64,000 nucleotides of DNA, taken from an uncultured Holophagaceae bacterium (GTDB lineage Bacteria; Acidobacteriota; Holophagae; Holophagales; Holophagaceae). The notes below the pieces were generated by a model, which had not been told where the DNA came from, did not search any database, and worked only from the letters and a program-made list of their open reading frames with translations. Shown here piece after piece: positions 15,738 through 25,266 of the stretch (its first letter is position 1; each line of letters starts with the position of its first letter). The translations under genes were made by a program, and so were the position numbers. The stretch covers positions 30,403 to 94,402 of the forward strand of contig CAIZZF010000007.1 of the NCBI GenBank assembly GCA_903937385.1. The letters are read 5' to 3'.

Positions 15738-17199
15738 GGGTCAGGGCGTCCCGAAGAGGGAGCCGGACCAGGGGCAGCTTGGCGACTTCGGCCAGACGGA
15801 CGGGATGGTCCGGATCACCGGGCTCCATCTCCGAGCCCTTGCCCACCGCCAGGATGACGAGGCGCTCCGGCACGAGCAGCTGCTTGGCCAGCCGCTGGAC
15901 CTCCGCGGGGGTGATGGCCTGGACCTTCTCGCGGAAGTCCACCCACCAGTCTTCACGGGCACCCAGGAGGACCTCCTCCGTCAGGCGTCCGGCCACGGCC
16001 TGCCGGCTGCCCCACTGGCTGGGGAAGGCCTCGACGAGGTTGTCCTTGATGACCTGCAGCTCCTCCGCTGGAACGGCCACCTCCCGGAGCTTCTGCATCT
16101 CCACCATGGCCAGGCGCAGGGCGTAGGCCACGGAGCGGTTCTTGGTCTGCATGCTGCCGGTAAGGTCGCCCTGCCAGTGGGGGCCGGGGCCGAGGGTGGT
16201 GCGGACGCCGTAGGTGAGGCCCTCGTCTGAGCGGATCTTCTTCATGAGCCGGCTGGTGAAGCCCGAGGCGCCCAGCACCTGGTTCATGACCAGGGCGGCG
16301 TGCCAGTCGGGATCACTGCGGCGCAGGCCCGGAAAGGCCCACTGCACCATGGCCTGGGGGGCGTCCTTGTCGCTCACGTAGATGCCGGGCTTGCGCGTGA
16401 AACCAGGCGCCGGTACGACTGGACTTACCTGGGCCTGGGCACTGGCCTTCAGGGCGCCGAGGCCTGCATTCAGCTGGTCGAGGATGCCCTTGCGGTCGAC
16501 CTGACCGGACACGGTCACCACCAGGTTGGTCGGGTGGAGGAGGCGCCCGTGGAAGGCCTTCAGGTCCTCGCGGGTGATGGACTCCAGGCTGGGGGCGGTG
16601 GTGTCCGCGCTGGCGAAGTGGCTGTCTCCGAAGAGCAGGTAGCTCATCTGGTAGGCGGCGATGGAGGTCACCGCGTCGTTGCGTCGGCTCAGGGCCTGCC
16701 GCTGCTGGCGCTTGGCCAGGTCCAGCCGGTCCTGGCTGAAGGCGGGCTCCTGGAAGACCTGTAGCAGCAGGCTCAGGCCCGCTTCCAGATCCCGGCTCAG
16801 CACCTGGAGGGAGAGGCTGCCGGTGGTCTCGCCACAGGCGCTGCTGAGGGTGGCGGCCAGGGTCTCCAGCCGGTCGTCGAGCTTCGCGGGGTCCAGGCTT
16901 GCGGTGCCCCCGCGGGCGAGCTGGGCGCCGAAGAGCTGGGCCAGGCCCTCCTTGCCCTTGGGATCCAGGTAGGCGCCGCCCCGCCAGGAGACGGTGACGC
17001 GCACCAGGGGCGAGGACTCCTTCTCCGAGACCGAGAGCACGACGGGAATGCCGTTCTTCAGCTTGGCCCTGTGCTCCTTGGCCCGGGGCACTTGGAAGGC
17101 CAGGGGGGCGAAGGTGAGCTGCTCGGGGCGGCTGGGGATGGCCTGAGGGAAGGCGCAGGGGGCGCAGAGGGCGAGGATGAGTGCGGTGCGGCTGAGCAT
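15721..17199 (-). CDS. M16-family peptidase-like protein, probably non-catalytic partner
   Basis: A 492-residue exported protein (signal peptide in residues 1-18, ending near AFPQA). It has M16 fold features such as WRGGAYLDPKGKEGLAQLF, the C-terminal M16 domain around GIYVSDKDAPQAMVQWAF, and SRLMKKIRSDEGLTYGVRT. The place where HxxEH should be reads FGAQL, so the zinc ligands are missing. The ATG at 17199 overlaps the stop of the upstream M16 gene (TGATG). Such active/inactive M16 pairs form heterodimers in other bacteria, which is the likely role here. Confidence 0.85.
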   Translation of the reverse strand: MLSRTALILALCAPCAFPQAIPSRPEQLTFAPLAFQVPRAKEHRAKLKNGIPVVLSVSEKESSPLVRVTVSWRGGAYLDPKGKEGLAQLFGAQLARGGTASLDPAKLDDRLETLAATLSSACGETTGSLSLQVLSRDLEAGLSLLLQVFQEPAFSQDRLDLAKRQQRQALSRRNDAVTSIAAYQMSYLLFGDSHFASADTTAPSLESITREDLKAFHGRLLHPTNLVVTVSGQVDRKGILDQLNAGLGALKASAQAQVSPVVPAPGFTRKPGIYVSDKDAPQAMVQWAFPGLRRSDPDWHAALVMNQVLGASGFTSRLMKKIRSDEGLTYGVRTTLGPGPHWQGDLTGSMQTKNRSVAYALRLAMVEMQKLREVAVPAEELQVIKDNLVEAFPSQWGSRQAVAGRLTEEVLLGAREDWWVDFREKVQAITPAEVQRLAKQLLVPERLVILAVGKGSEMEPGDPDHPVRLAEVAKLPLVRLPLRDALTLKPLN

Positions 17200-18821
17200 C
17201 ACTTGCCCTCCATCTTCTTCATGCGTTCAGGGCCTTTTTTCAGCGGGTCATCGACCGTGGCCTTGGCTTCCTTGCGGGTCGTGAGCAGCACGTTGCGGCC
17301 CTCCCTGGGGAAGCAGGTGCGGGCGACCCGCTGCACATCCTCGCGGGTGACGGCCAGAGTGCGGTCCTGGGCGGCCTGGAAGTCAGCCACGGTGCCTACG
17401 GCCAGGTACTGGGCCAGGGTTTCCCGGATGCCGGCGTTGGTCTCGAGGCGGCTGGCGAGGCCCACCTGGGTGGCCTTCTTGTACCGCTGCAGCTCTTCTT
17501 CGGTGACGCCGTCCTTGGCCACCCGTGCCAGCTCCGCGTGGAGCAGGGGCTCCAGGTCCGCGGGGCTCTTGCCCGGTGCCGGGGTGGCCCGCAGCGAGAA
17601 GGTGCCGCCCAGCTTCTGGCCGCGGAAGCTGGCGCTCGCCTGGGTGGCGACCTTCTGATCCAGCACGAGGGCCTTGTTCAGGCGGCCAGAGGGCGGCCGC
17701 CCGCCGCCCGCGCCGGGCCGGCTCATGAAGGCGGGCGCGCCGCCCAGGATGCCTGCCAGGGCCTGCAGGGCCGCCGCGTCCTTGTGCACCGCGGACACGG
17801 TCTTGAACTCCACCTGGATCGAGGGGGTGGTCTCCACCTCGGCCAGCATGCGCTGTTCTGCGGGCTGGGCGGGCTCGAGCGTGATGAGCTCCGGCACGCC
17901 CTTCGGGTTGGCGGGAATGCGGCCGAAGTAGCGCTCGGCCAGGGCTGTGGCCTGGGCCGGGTTGAAGTCGCCGACCAGCACCGCCGTGATGTTGTTGGGG
18001 GCGTAGTAGGTCGCGAAGAAGGTGTTGGCCTGCTCCCGGGTGACCTGGGCGATGTCGCTGGGCCAGCCGATGACCTCCCAGTGGTAGGTGTTGGCGGCCC
18101 AGGTCATGGCATTGAAGGCCTCGCCCACGATGCCTCCGGGCCGACTCTCCAGCGTCTGGCGGCGCTCTTCGAGGATCACGTCCCGCTCGCTGTAGAACTC
18201 CCGGAACACGGGGTTGGCCAGGCGGTCGGACTCCAGCCACATCCAGAGTTCCAGCTTGTTGGAGGGCAGGCTGGTGATGTAGAAGGTGCGGTCCTGGCTG
18301 GTGCTGGCGTTGAGGCCGGTGCCGCCGGCCTGGCTGTAGATCTTGTCCATCTCGTCCTTGACGACGAGGCCCCGCTGCTCCTCCACCAGGCGGTCGAAGG
18401 CCTTGATCAGCTCCTGAAGCCGGGGCGTCCGGGCCTTGGGGTCCATCATGTTGGTGATCTCGCCCCGACGCTGCCGCTCCCGCAGGATGGCCATCTCCTC
18501 GCGGATGCCGACCTGGATCTGGTCCTGCAGGTCGTTCAGCTCCCCGTCCCGCTTCGCATCCCGGGTGCCGATGGTGCGCGTGCCCTTGAACATCATGTGC
18601 TCGAACAGGTGGGCGATGCCGGTCATGCCCGGGCGCTCGTCGGCGCTGCCCACCCGGGCCATCCAGCCCAGGGAGATGGTCGGCTGGTCATGGCGTTCCA
18701 CCATCACCAGCCGCATGCCGTTCGAGAGGGTCTTCTCCACGATGGGCAGGGTCTGGGCCGCCAGTGGCGCCGCGGCCAGAGAGACTGCCAGCCAGGTGCG
18801 GCAGGCGAGGGGGGTGCGCAT
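17199..18821 (-). CDS. M16-family zinc metallopeptidase, catalytic
   Basis: A 540-residue exported protease that degrades oligopeptides or processes envelope proteins. The signal peptide ends near residue 23 (AAPLAAQ). The inverted zinc motif His71-x2-Glu74-His75 is intact, and the distal Glu lies in WMWLESDRL. The N-terminal M16 domain is followed by a C-terminal domain with NNITAVLVGDF. The start at 18821 has GGAGG upstream; the open frame further upstream is rejected. It is coupled to the non-catalytic partner downstream. Confidence 0.9.
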   Translation of the reverse strand: MRTPLACRTWLAVSLAAAPLAAQTLPIVEKTLSNGMRLVMVERHDQPTISLGWMARVGSADERPGMTGIAHLFEHMMFKGTRTIGTRDAKRDGELNDLQDQIQVGIREEMAILRERQRRGEITNMMDPKARTPRLQELIKAFDRLVEEQRGLVVKDEMDKIYSQAGGTGLNASTSQDRTFYITSLPSNKLELWMWLESDRLANPVFREFYSERDVILEERRQTLESRPGGIVGEAFNAMTWAANTYHWEVIGWPSDIAQVTREQANTFFATYYAPNNITAVLVGDFNPAQATALAERYFGRIPANPKGVPELITLEPAQPAEQRMLAEVETTPSIQVEFKTVSAVHKDAAALQALAGILGGAPAFMSRPGAGGGRPPSGRLNKALVLDQKVATQASASFRGQKLGGTFSLRATPAPGKSPADLEPLLHAELARVAKDGVTEEELQRYKKATQVGLASRLETNAGIRETLAQYLAVGTVADFQAAQDRTLAVTREDVQRVARTCFPREGRNVLLTTRKEAKATVDDPLKKGPERMKKMEGK

Positions 18822-18913
18822 GGGTCCTCCAGCGGGGCGTGGGTCACCGACCCCCGAGGACCCACTATAGCCAGCTCCCGACCTTGAGGTGGGCTTTGAA
18901 GGGGGGCAGGGTC

Positions 18914-19786
18914 CTAGAGGCCCCGGCTCCACTCGGGCCGGAGCGGCACCTGGCCGGCGAGCGCCGCATCGATGGCGGCAAGGATCGCCTCCCGGTCCCG
19001 GGGCAGGCGGCCCCCGATGGGCAGGTAGTTGGAGGCGTGGTTGGAGCGAAAGATGGCCGCGGTGGGGTGGGCTTCCTCGATGAACCAGCGCAGCTCCGTC
19101 AGCAGGCCCTGCACATCCGGCAGCTCGAAGCGGCCCTGCTCGGCCAGCCGGGCCAGGGGCGTGCCCGGCACCACCGTGAGGGTCAGCGTCGAGAGGAACT
19201 TGGGGTCCATGGTCGTGGCCAGACGCCCGGAGGCGCGGGCATGGGCCTCGCTGCGCTCGCGGCCCCCAGCGCCGAGCAGGAAGATCAGCGACTGTTCCAT
19301 GCCTGCGGCTCGGGCCCGGCGGGCGGCCTCCTCATGCTCGGCGGCGGTGGCGCCCTTGGCCAGGCGCTGCAGGGTCAGATCATCTCCGGACTCGGGGCCG
19401 ATGTAGACCAGCGCAAGGCCCAGCTCCCGAAGGCGGCGCAGTTCCTCCGGTGTCTTCTCGAGAAGGTTCCGTGCGGTGGCGTAGGTGCTGACGCGCCGGA
19501 GCCGGGGGAAGGCTGCGGCGAGCGCGCGGAGGAGGGGCTCCCAGTGGTCCAGCGCCATGGCCAGCGGGTCGCCGTCCGCCACGAAGACGTGCCTCACCTC
19601 GTCTGCAAAGCGGACTCCGGCCTCGGTGATGTCTGCGAGAACCTCGTCCAGTGGTCGCACCTGGAAAGTCTTGGTGCGATACATGGCGCAGTAGGTGCAG
19701 GCGTTCCAGGAGCACCCCAGCGTGGCCTGGAGGATGAAGGACTCGGCCTCGCTGGGCGGCCGGAAGAGGGGCTCGGCGTAGCGCAT
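18914..19786 (-). CDS. radical SAM protein with Cx4Cx2C cluster motif
   Basis: A 290-residue protein with Cys25-x4-Cys30-x2-Cys33 instead of the common Cx3Cx2C. The surrounding GCSWNACTYCAMY is a recognised variant in a group of uncharacterised radical SAM proteins. VADGDPLAM and YIGPESGDD follow the TIM-barrel strands. It should bind a 4Fe-4S cluster and cleave SAM. The substrate is unknown. It lies 7 bases downstream of the CvfB-like gene and is probably co-transcribed with it. Confidence 0.8.
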   Translation of the reverse strand: MRYAEPLFRPPSEAESFILQATLGCSWNACTYCAMYRTKTFQVRPLDEVLADITEAGVRFADEVRHVFVADGDPLAMALDHWEPLLRALAAAFPRLRRVSTYATARNLLEKTPEELRRLRELGLALVYIGPESGDDLTLQRLAKGATAAEHEEAARRARAAGMEQSLIFLLGAGGRERSEAHARASGRLATTMDPKFLSTLTLTVVPGTPLARLAEQGRFELPDVQGLLTELRWFIEEAHPTAAIFRSNHASNYLPIGGRLPRDREAILAAIDAALAGQVPLRPEWSRGL

Positions 19787-19793
19787 CCGGGGC

Positions 19794-20642
19794 CTAGGGC
19801 GCGGCGATGAGCCGGATGCCCTCCGGCTCGATGGCGATGCGGCGGCTCTTGTAGAGCGAGCCGATGGTCTGCTTGAACACCTTCTTGCTGATGCCGAGGG
19901 ACTCGTAGATGGCTTCGGGCTGGCTCTTGTCCGTGAGGGGCAGGAACCCGCCGCGGCGCTTCAGCACGTCCAGGACGCCCTGGGCGATGCTGTCGATCTT
20001 GGCGTAGCCAGGCGCCGTGAGGGCGATGTTGAGCTTGTGGTCGGCGCGCAGCGCCTTGATCCAGCCGTCGCGAACCTCGCCCCGGGTCAACTCACTGAAG
20101 ACGTCGCTGTTGTGCACCATGCCCCAGTGGCGGTGGTTGACCACCACGCGCACGCCGATCTCCGTGAACTCCGCGACCATCACCGAGACCTTGTCGCCCT
20201 CGCGATAGTCCTGGGCCTCGTCGCCGAGGAAGTCGTCCAGGCGGCCCGAAGCGGCCAGGCGGCCCTGGTCATCCAGCACGACCGCCACCAGCACCTTCTG
20301 GCCTTCTTTGAGCCGGTGCCGCTGCTCGTGCTTCACTTCCTTCCAGGGCAGCAGCAGGTCCTTGGGCATGCCCCAGCCCAGGAAGGCGCCGGACTTGTTC
20401 ACAGCCACCACCTTCAGGCAGGCCACCTGGCCCCGCTGGCAGAGGGGCTGGCGGGTGGAGGCAACGACTTGGCCCTCGCCATCCTTGGCGACGAAGACGT
20501 TGAGCACCTGGCCGGCCACGCAGCCCTTGGGCACCTGGGCCATGGGCAACAGGATCTCGCCGGTGGCGCCACCGTCCAGCAGAGCCCCCTCCGGCGTCAG
20601 ACGCAGGATCGACAGGGCATTCAGGATTCCAAGCTCAGCCAT
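19794..20642 (-). CDS. CvfB-like S1 RNA-binding protein
   Basis: A 282-residue protein resembling the CvfB/YitL family: tandem S1-like RNA-binding domains followed by a C-terminal winged helix (SLGISKKVFKQTIGSLYKSR). S1-type stretches include NALSILRLTPEGALL, NKSGAFLGWGMPKDLLLP, and VMVAEFTEIGVRVVVNHRHWG. The family is linked to RNA-dependent regulation of virulence and metabolism in Firmicutes. The start at 20642 fits the family N-terminus; 32 further upstream codons are rejected as Pro/Gly/Ser-rich noise. Confidence 0.85.
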   Translation of the reverse strand: MAELGILNALSILRLTPEGALLDGGATGEILLPMAQVPKGCVAGQVLNVFVAKDGEGQVVASTRQPLCQRGQVACLKVVAVNKSGAFLGWGMPKDLLLPWKEVKHEQRHRLKEGQKVLVAVVLDDQGRLAASGRLDDFLGDEAQDYREGDKVSVMVAEFTEIGVRVVVNHRHWGMVHNSDVFSELTRGEVRDGWIKALRADHKLNIALTAPGYAKIDSIAQGVLDVLKRRGGFLPLTDKSQPEAIYESLGISKKVFKQTIGSLYKSRRIAIEPEGIRLIAAP

Positions 20643-20712
20643 CGGACCACCAGAAACAGGGCCTCTCCAGCATAGGGCCAATCCGGGTCCCGCCGCGGGA
20701 GCCGCAGAGCTG

Positions 20713-22116
20713 CTAGGGCTTGGCGGCCCGGAAGTCATCCTGCAGGCGCCAGCCTCCGCCGAGGGCCTTGTAGAGCTGCACCATGGTCAGCAGGCGGGAG
20801 AGGCGGGCCTGGGAGAGGGCGTTCTCCGCGGGAAACAGCTGCTGCTGGGCGTCCAGCACTTCCAGGTAGCTGGACAGGCCCGCGGTGTAGCGCAGGGTCG
20901 CCAGGCGCACGGACTCCTTGTTGGCTGCCACAGCCTTGGCCTGCCGCTGCTCGACCTCCGCCAGCTTCGCGTAGGCGGTGAGGGCGGTGGAGACCTCGCC
21001 GAAGGCGCTGGTGACCGTGGCCTCGTAGCGGGTCTTGGCCTGCTCCCACTGGGCGACGCGGACCTCTTTCTGGTGCTTCAGGCGCAGGCCCTGCAGCGTG
21101 GGCCCCGAGAGGGACGGCGCAATGGCCCAGGCCTTGCCGGGACCGAAGAGATCCACCACCTGGGGCGCGAGCCCGCCGAAGAGGCCCGTGAGGCTCAGGG
21201 TCGGGAAGTAGCTGGCCTGGGCCAGGCCGATGCCCGCGTTGGCCGCGACCAGGTCCTGCTCGGCGGTCTTGATGTCGGGGCGCCGCTCCAGCAGGGCCGA
21301 CGGCAGGCCACCGGGAATGGCGGGCGGCAGGGGCTGGTCCGTCAGGGCTGCGCCACGGGGGATGGGGCTGGGATTGCGGCCCACCAGGAAGGAGAGCAGG
21401 TTCTCCTGGGCCTGGATCTGGCGCTCGAGGTTCGGGACGGTGGCCGAGGCCGAGGCCAGGGCGGCCTCCGCGCGGGCGGTCTCCAGGGCTGAGGCAGCGC
21501 CGCCGGTGAGTCGACGGGCGAAGAGATCGCGGGTCTCCTGGAAGGCGGCGGTGGTGGCCTTGGCGATCTGCAGCCGGGCATCCAGCTCCCGCAGCTCGAA
21601 GTAGGCCTGTGCCACCTGGGCCACGGCGGAGAGATAGACCCCGCGGCGCTGCTCCTGGGCACCCAGATACTGGGCCCGGGAGGCCTCATTCAGTCGCCGG
21701 ACGCGGCCCCACAGGTCGAGCTCCCAGGACAGCGACGCGCGCACATCCCAGATGGCGCCGGTCTTGCCGCCGTTGGGCGCGAAGTCCGACTGCCGGCCCC
21801 GCTGCCACTGGACCCCGGGGGTGACGGAGGGCAGCCAGGCGGACTGGTCGATGCCGGCCCGGGCCCGGTATTCCTCCACGCGCCACACGGCGGTGCGCAC
21901 GTCGAAGTTGTTCTCCAGGCTCTGGGCGATCAGGGCCTTCAGCGTCTGGTCGCCGAAGACCTCCCACCAGGGCTGGTCCGCGAGCGAGGCGGCCTCGGCC
22001 TTGGCCTGGCCGCGGTAGCCCTCCAGGACCGAGAGGGTGGGCCGCCGGTAGTTCGGGCCCAGCGCACAGCCGGTGGCCAGCAGCAGCGCGAGGAGGGGCA
22101 ACGCAAAGGCGCGCAT
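20713..22116 (-). CDS. outer-membrane efflux lipoprotein, NodT/OprM type
   Basis: A 467-residue TolC-like channel that forms the outer-membrane part of a tripartite pump. The lipobox is LLATGC (Cys17), followed by ALGPNYRRP as in OprM and NodT proteins. Two OEP repeat domains with long helices are visible (LARRLTGGAAS and LATLRYTAGLSSYLEVLDAQ). It starts one base after the stop of the RND pump gene, so it is the last gene of the efflux operon. Confidence 0.92.
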   Translation of the reverse strand: MRAFALPLLALLLATGCALGPNYRRPTLSVLEGYRGQAKAEAASLADQPWWEVFGDQTLKALIAQSLENNFDVRTAVWRVEEYRARAGIDQSAWLPSVTPGVQWQRGRQSDFAPNGGKTGAIWDVRASLSWELDLWGRVRRLNEASRAQYLGAQEQRRGVYLSAVAQVAQAYFELRELDARLQIAKATTAAFQETRDLFARRLTGGAASALETARAEAALASASATVPNLERQIQAQENLLSFLVGRNPSPIPRGAALTDQPLPPAIPGGLPSALLERRPDIKTAEQDLVAANAGIGLAQASYFPTLSLTGLFGGLAPQVVDLFGPGKAWAIAPSLSGPTLQGLRLKHQKEVRVAQWEQAKTRYEATVTSAFGEVSTALTAYAKLAEVEQRQAKAVAANKESVRLATLRYTAGLSSYLEVLDAQQQLFPAENALSQARLSRLLTMVQLYKALGGGWRLQDDFRAAKP

Positions 22117-25100
22117 CTAGGCCCCCCCTTCATTCTCGACGGACTCGGCAGAGGGCGGTTCCTTGGTGCCCGCCAGCCGCTCCACCACCACGAACAGCAC
22201 CGGGATGACGAAGATGGCGATGAGGGTGGCGCCGAGCATGCCCACGATCACCACGGTGCCCAGGATGCGCCGGGCCACGGCGCCGGAGCCTGAGGCGGTC
22301 CAGAGCGGCACGCAGCCCAGGATGAACGCGAAGCTGGTCATGAGGATGGGCCGCAGGCGGAGCCGCGCGCCTTCAAGTGCCGCATCCACCAGGTCGCGGC
22401 CCTTCTCCAGCTCATCCTTGGCGAACTCCACGATGAGGATGGCGTTCTTGGCCGAGAGGCCCACCAGCATGATCAGGCCAATCTGGGCGAAGACCCCGAA
22501 GTCGAACTTCCGCAGCCAGAGGCCCAGGAAGGCCCCGAAGATGGCGATGGGCACCGACAGGAGCACCGAGAAGGGCAGGGACCAGCTCTCGTAGAGGGCG
22601 GCGAGGATGAGGAACACGAAGATGAGAGAGAGCCCGAACAGCAGGCCGGTGGTGCCTTCGGCCTTCTTCTCCTGGTAGCTGAGGTCGGCCCAGTCGTAGC
22701 TCATGTCCTGGGGCAGGACCTCCTTGGCCACCTGCTCGAGGGCAGTCAAGGCCTGGCCGGAGCTGTAGCCCGGAGCTGCCGAGCCCAGCACCTGCGCTGC
22801 ACGCATGAGGTTGAAGCGGTTGGTGTACTCGGGCCCCTGGATGCTGCGGGGAGTGACCAGGGCCGAGAGCGGCAGCATGGTGCCCTCGGCGTTGCGCAAG
22901 TGGAAGCGGCCGATGTCGTCGACGCTGCGGCGCTCATCGCCCTCGGCCTGCAGGTAGACGCGCCACTGCCGGCCGAAGCGGTTGAACTGGTTCAGGTAGA
23001 GACCACCGAGGTAGGCCTGGAGGGTCTGGTAGACATCGCCCACGGCCACGCCCTGCTTCAGGGCCTTGTCCCGGTCCACGTCCGCAAAGATCTGGGGGGT
23101 GCCTGTGTTGTAGAGCGACGTGACGCCAGCCAGCTCCGGGCGCTTGCGGGCCGCGGCCAGGAAGGTCTTGAGGTGCTTGTCCAGGTACTCCGGACTGCCG
23201 CCGCTGCGGTCCTGCAGCCAGAGCGAGAAGCCGTTGGAGGTGCCCAGGCCAGGTATGGCGCTGGGGAGGAACCCGAAGACGTTGGCCTCGGGGATCTCCC
23301 GGGCGAGGCGCCCGTTGAGCCGCTTCAGGATCTCGCCGGCCTCCAGGTGGGCTTCCTTCCGGTCATCCCAGGGGTTCAGGGCCACGTAGCAGAACCCGAA
23401 ATAGGGCGCGGACACACGGTTGAGGAGGCTGAAGCCCTCGATGTTGGTGATGTAGCGCACGCCCTCGGTCTCCGAGAGGATCTTCTCCACCTTCTTGCCC
23501 ACCTCGTCCGTGCGCTGCAGGCTGGCTGCGGGAGGAAGCTGCATGTTGAGGAAGAAGTAGCCGTTGTCCTCCGTGGGCACGAAGCTGCTGGGCAGGGTCT
23601 TGCCGAGCACGCCGTCCAGGAGGGCGAAGGCCAGGAGGATCACGAGCGGAATGGCGGCCTTGCGGATGAGCCGGTGGGACAGGGTCACGTAGCCGTGGGT
23701 GGCCCGGTGCAGGTAGTGGTTGAAGCCGTCGAAGAAGCGGGCCATGCGGCCGTACATCTGCTCCCGGGGCTTGAGGATGAGCGCGGCCAGCGCCGGCGAG
23801 AGGGTCAGGGCGTTGAAGGCCGAGATGAGCACCGAGACGGCGATGGTGACCGCGAACTGCTTGTTGAGGCGACCCTGGATGCCGCCCAGGAAGGCCACGG
23901 GCAGGAACACCGAGGACAGCACCAGCGCGATGCCCACGACCGGACCGGCCACCTCCCGCATGGCCTGGAGCGTGGCCTCCCGCGGCGACATGCCCTGCTC
24001 GATGTGGTGCTCGACGGCCTCGACGACCACGATGGCGTCGTCCACCACCAGGCCGATGGCCAGCACCAGGCCGAAGAGGGACAGCGTGTTGATGGAGAAG
24101 CCCAGCAGGGGGAACACGGCGAAGGTGCCGATGAGGGACACAGGCACCGCGATCATGGGAATCAAGGTGGCGCGCCAGTTCTGCAGGAAGATGTAGACCA
24201 CGAAGATCACCAGCAGCATGGCCTCACCGAGGGTCCAGAGGATCTCCTTGATGCCCTCCCGCACCGGGAGCGTGGTGTCCACGGCCACGGTGGTCTGCAG
24301 GTCCGTGGGGAAGCGCAGCTTCAGGTTCTCCAGCTCCTTCTTGACGGCATCTCCAACGGCCAGGGAGTTGGAGCCTGGGGCCTGGAAGATGGCAATGACA
24401 CAGGCCGGCTGCTGGTTGAAGCGGCTGATCTGCTTGTAGCTCATGGCGCCGAGCTCGATGCGGGCCACATCGCCCAGGCGGACCACGGACCCGTCTGGAT
24501 TGGCGCGCACCACGATGCGGGCGAACTCTTCCGGCGTCTGGAGGCGGCCCTGGGAGCGGACCGTGTAGGTCATCTCCTGGCCCTTGGGCAGGGGCTCAGC
24601 CCCGATCTGCCCCGAGGGGTTCACGGAGCTCTGCTGCTGTACGGCCCGGTTGATGTCGGGCACCGTGATGCCCAGCTTGGCCAGGATGTCGGGCTTCACC
24701 CAGATCCGCATGGCGTAGTCGCCCGCGCCGAAGATGATCACCTGGCCCACGCCGGGGATGCGGTAGAGCGGATCGACGATGTTGATGGTGGCGTAGTTGG
24801 CCAGGAACAGGGAGTCGTAGGTGGCCTTGGGCGAGTAGACGGTGATCAGCATCAGCGCCATGCCCGTGGACTTCCGGATCACCATGCCGTTCTGGGTCAC
24901 GTCCGTCGGCAGGAAGGGCTGGGCCTGGGCCGTGCGGTTCTGGGCGTTGACCTGGTCGAGGCTCACGTCCGTCTGCACATCGAAGGTGACCGTCTCGCTC
25001 ATGGTGCCGTCGTTGGCGTTGGTGGACTGCATGTAGAGCATGTTGTCCACGCCGTTGAGCTGCTGCTCCAGGGGCGCGGCCACGGACTGCTCGATGGTCA

Positions 25101-25263
25101 CGGCGTCGGCGCCGGTGTAGTTGGTCGAGATCTGGATCTGCGGCGGGACGATCTCCGGAAACTGGGCCACCGGCAGGCCGCGCATGCAGACCAGGCCCGC
25201 GATCAGGGTGATGATCGCGATGACCATGGCCACGATGGGACGGTTGATGAAGAACTTGACCAT
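22117..25263 (-). CDS. RND efflux pump inner-membrane subunit, HAE1/AcrB type
   Basis: A 1048-residue proton-driven exporter of hydrophobic drugs and toxic compounds. The N-terminus MVKFFINRPIVAMVIA is typical of AcrB/MexB. The proton-relay residues are present in GLVVDDAIVVVEAVEHH (paired Asp in helix 4) and KNAILIVEFAKD (Lys in helix 10). Length and the two large periplasmic loops are as expected for HAE1. Genes on either side supply the adaptor and the outer-membrane channel. No adjacent regulator is present. Substrates cannot be predicted. Confidence 0.95.
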   Translation of the reverse strand: MVKFFINRPIVAMVIAIITLIAGLVCMRGLPVAQFPEIVPPQIQISTNYTGADAVTIEQSVAAPLEQQLNGVDNMLYMQSTNANDGTMSETVTFDVQTDVSLDQVNAQNRTAQAQPFLPTDVTQNGMVIRKSTGMALMLITVYSPKATYDSLFLANYATINIVDPLYRIPGVGQVIIFGAGDYAMRIWVKPDILAKLGITVPDINRAVQQQSSVNPSGQIGAEPLPKGQEMTYTVRSQGRLQTPEEFARIVVRANPDGSVVRLGDVARIELGAMSYKQISRFNQQPACVIAIFQAPGSNSLAVGDAVKKELENLKLRFPTDLQTTVAVDTTLPVREGIKEILWTLGEAMLLVIFVVYIFLQNWRATLIPMIAVPVSLIGTFAVFPLLGFSINTLSLFGLVLAIGLVVDDAIVVVEAVEHHIEQGMSPREATLQAMREVAGPVVGIALVLSSVFLPVAFLGGIQGRLNKQFAVTIAVSVLISAFNALTLSPALAALILKPREQMYGRMARFFDGFNHYLHRATHGYVTLSHRLIRKAAIPLVILLAFALLDGVLGKTLPSSFVPTEDNGYFFLNMQLPPAASLQRTDEVGKKVEKILSETEGVRYITNIEGFSLLNRVSAPYFGFCYVALNPWDDRKEAHLEAGEILKRLNGRLAREIPEANVFGFLPSAIPGLGTSNGFSLWLQDRSGGSPEYLDKHLKTFLAAARKRPELAGVTSLYNTGTPQIFADVDRDKALKQGVAVGDVYQTLQAYLGGLYLNQFNRFGRQWRVYLQAEGDERRSVDDIGRFHLRNAEGTMLPLSALVTPRSIQGPEYTNRFNLMRAAQVLGSAAPGYSSGQALTALEQVAKEVLPQDMSYDWADLSYQEKKAEGTTGLLFGLSLIFVFLILAALYESWSLPFSVLLSVPIAIFGAFLGLWLRKFDFGVFAQIGLIMLVGLSAKNAILIVEFAKDELEKGRDLVDAALEGARLRLRPILMTSFAFILGCVPLWTASGSGAVARRILGTVVIVGMLGATLIAIFVIPVLFVVVERLAGTKEPPSAESVENEGGA

Positions 25264-25266
25264 GCG

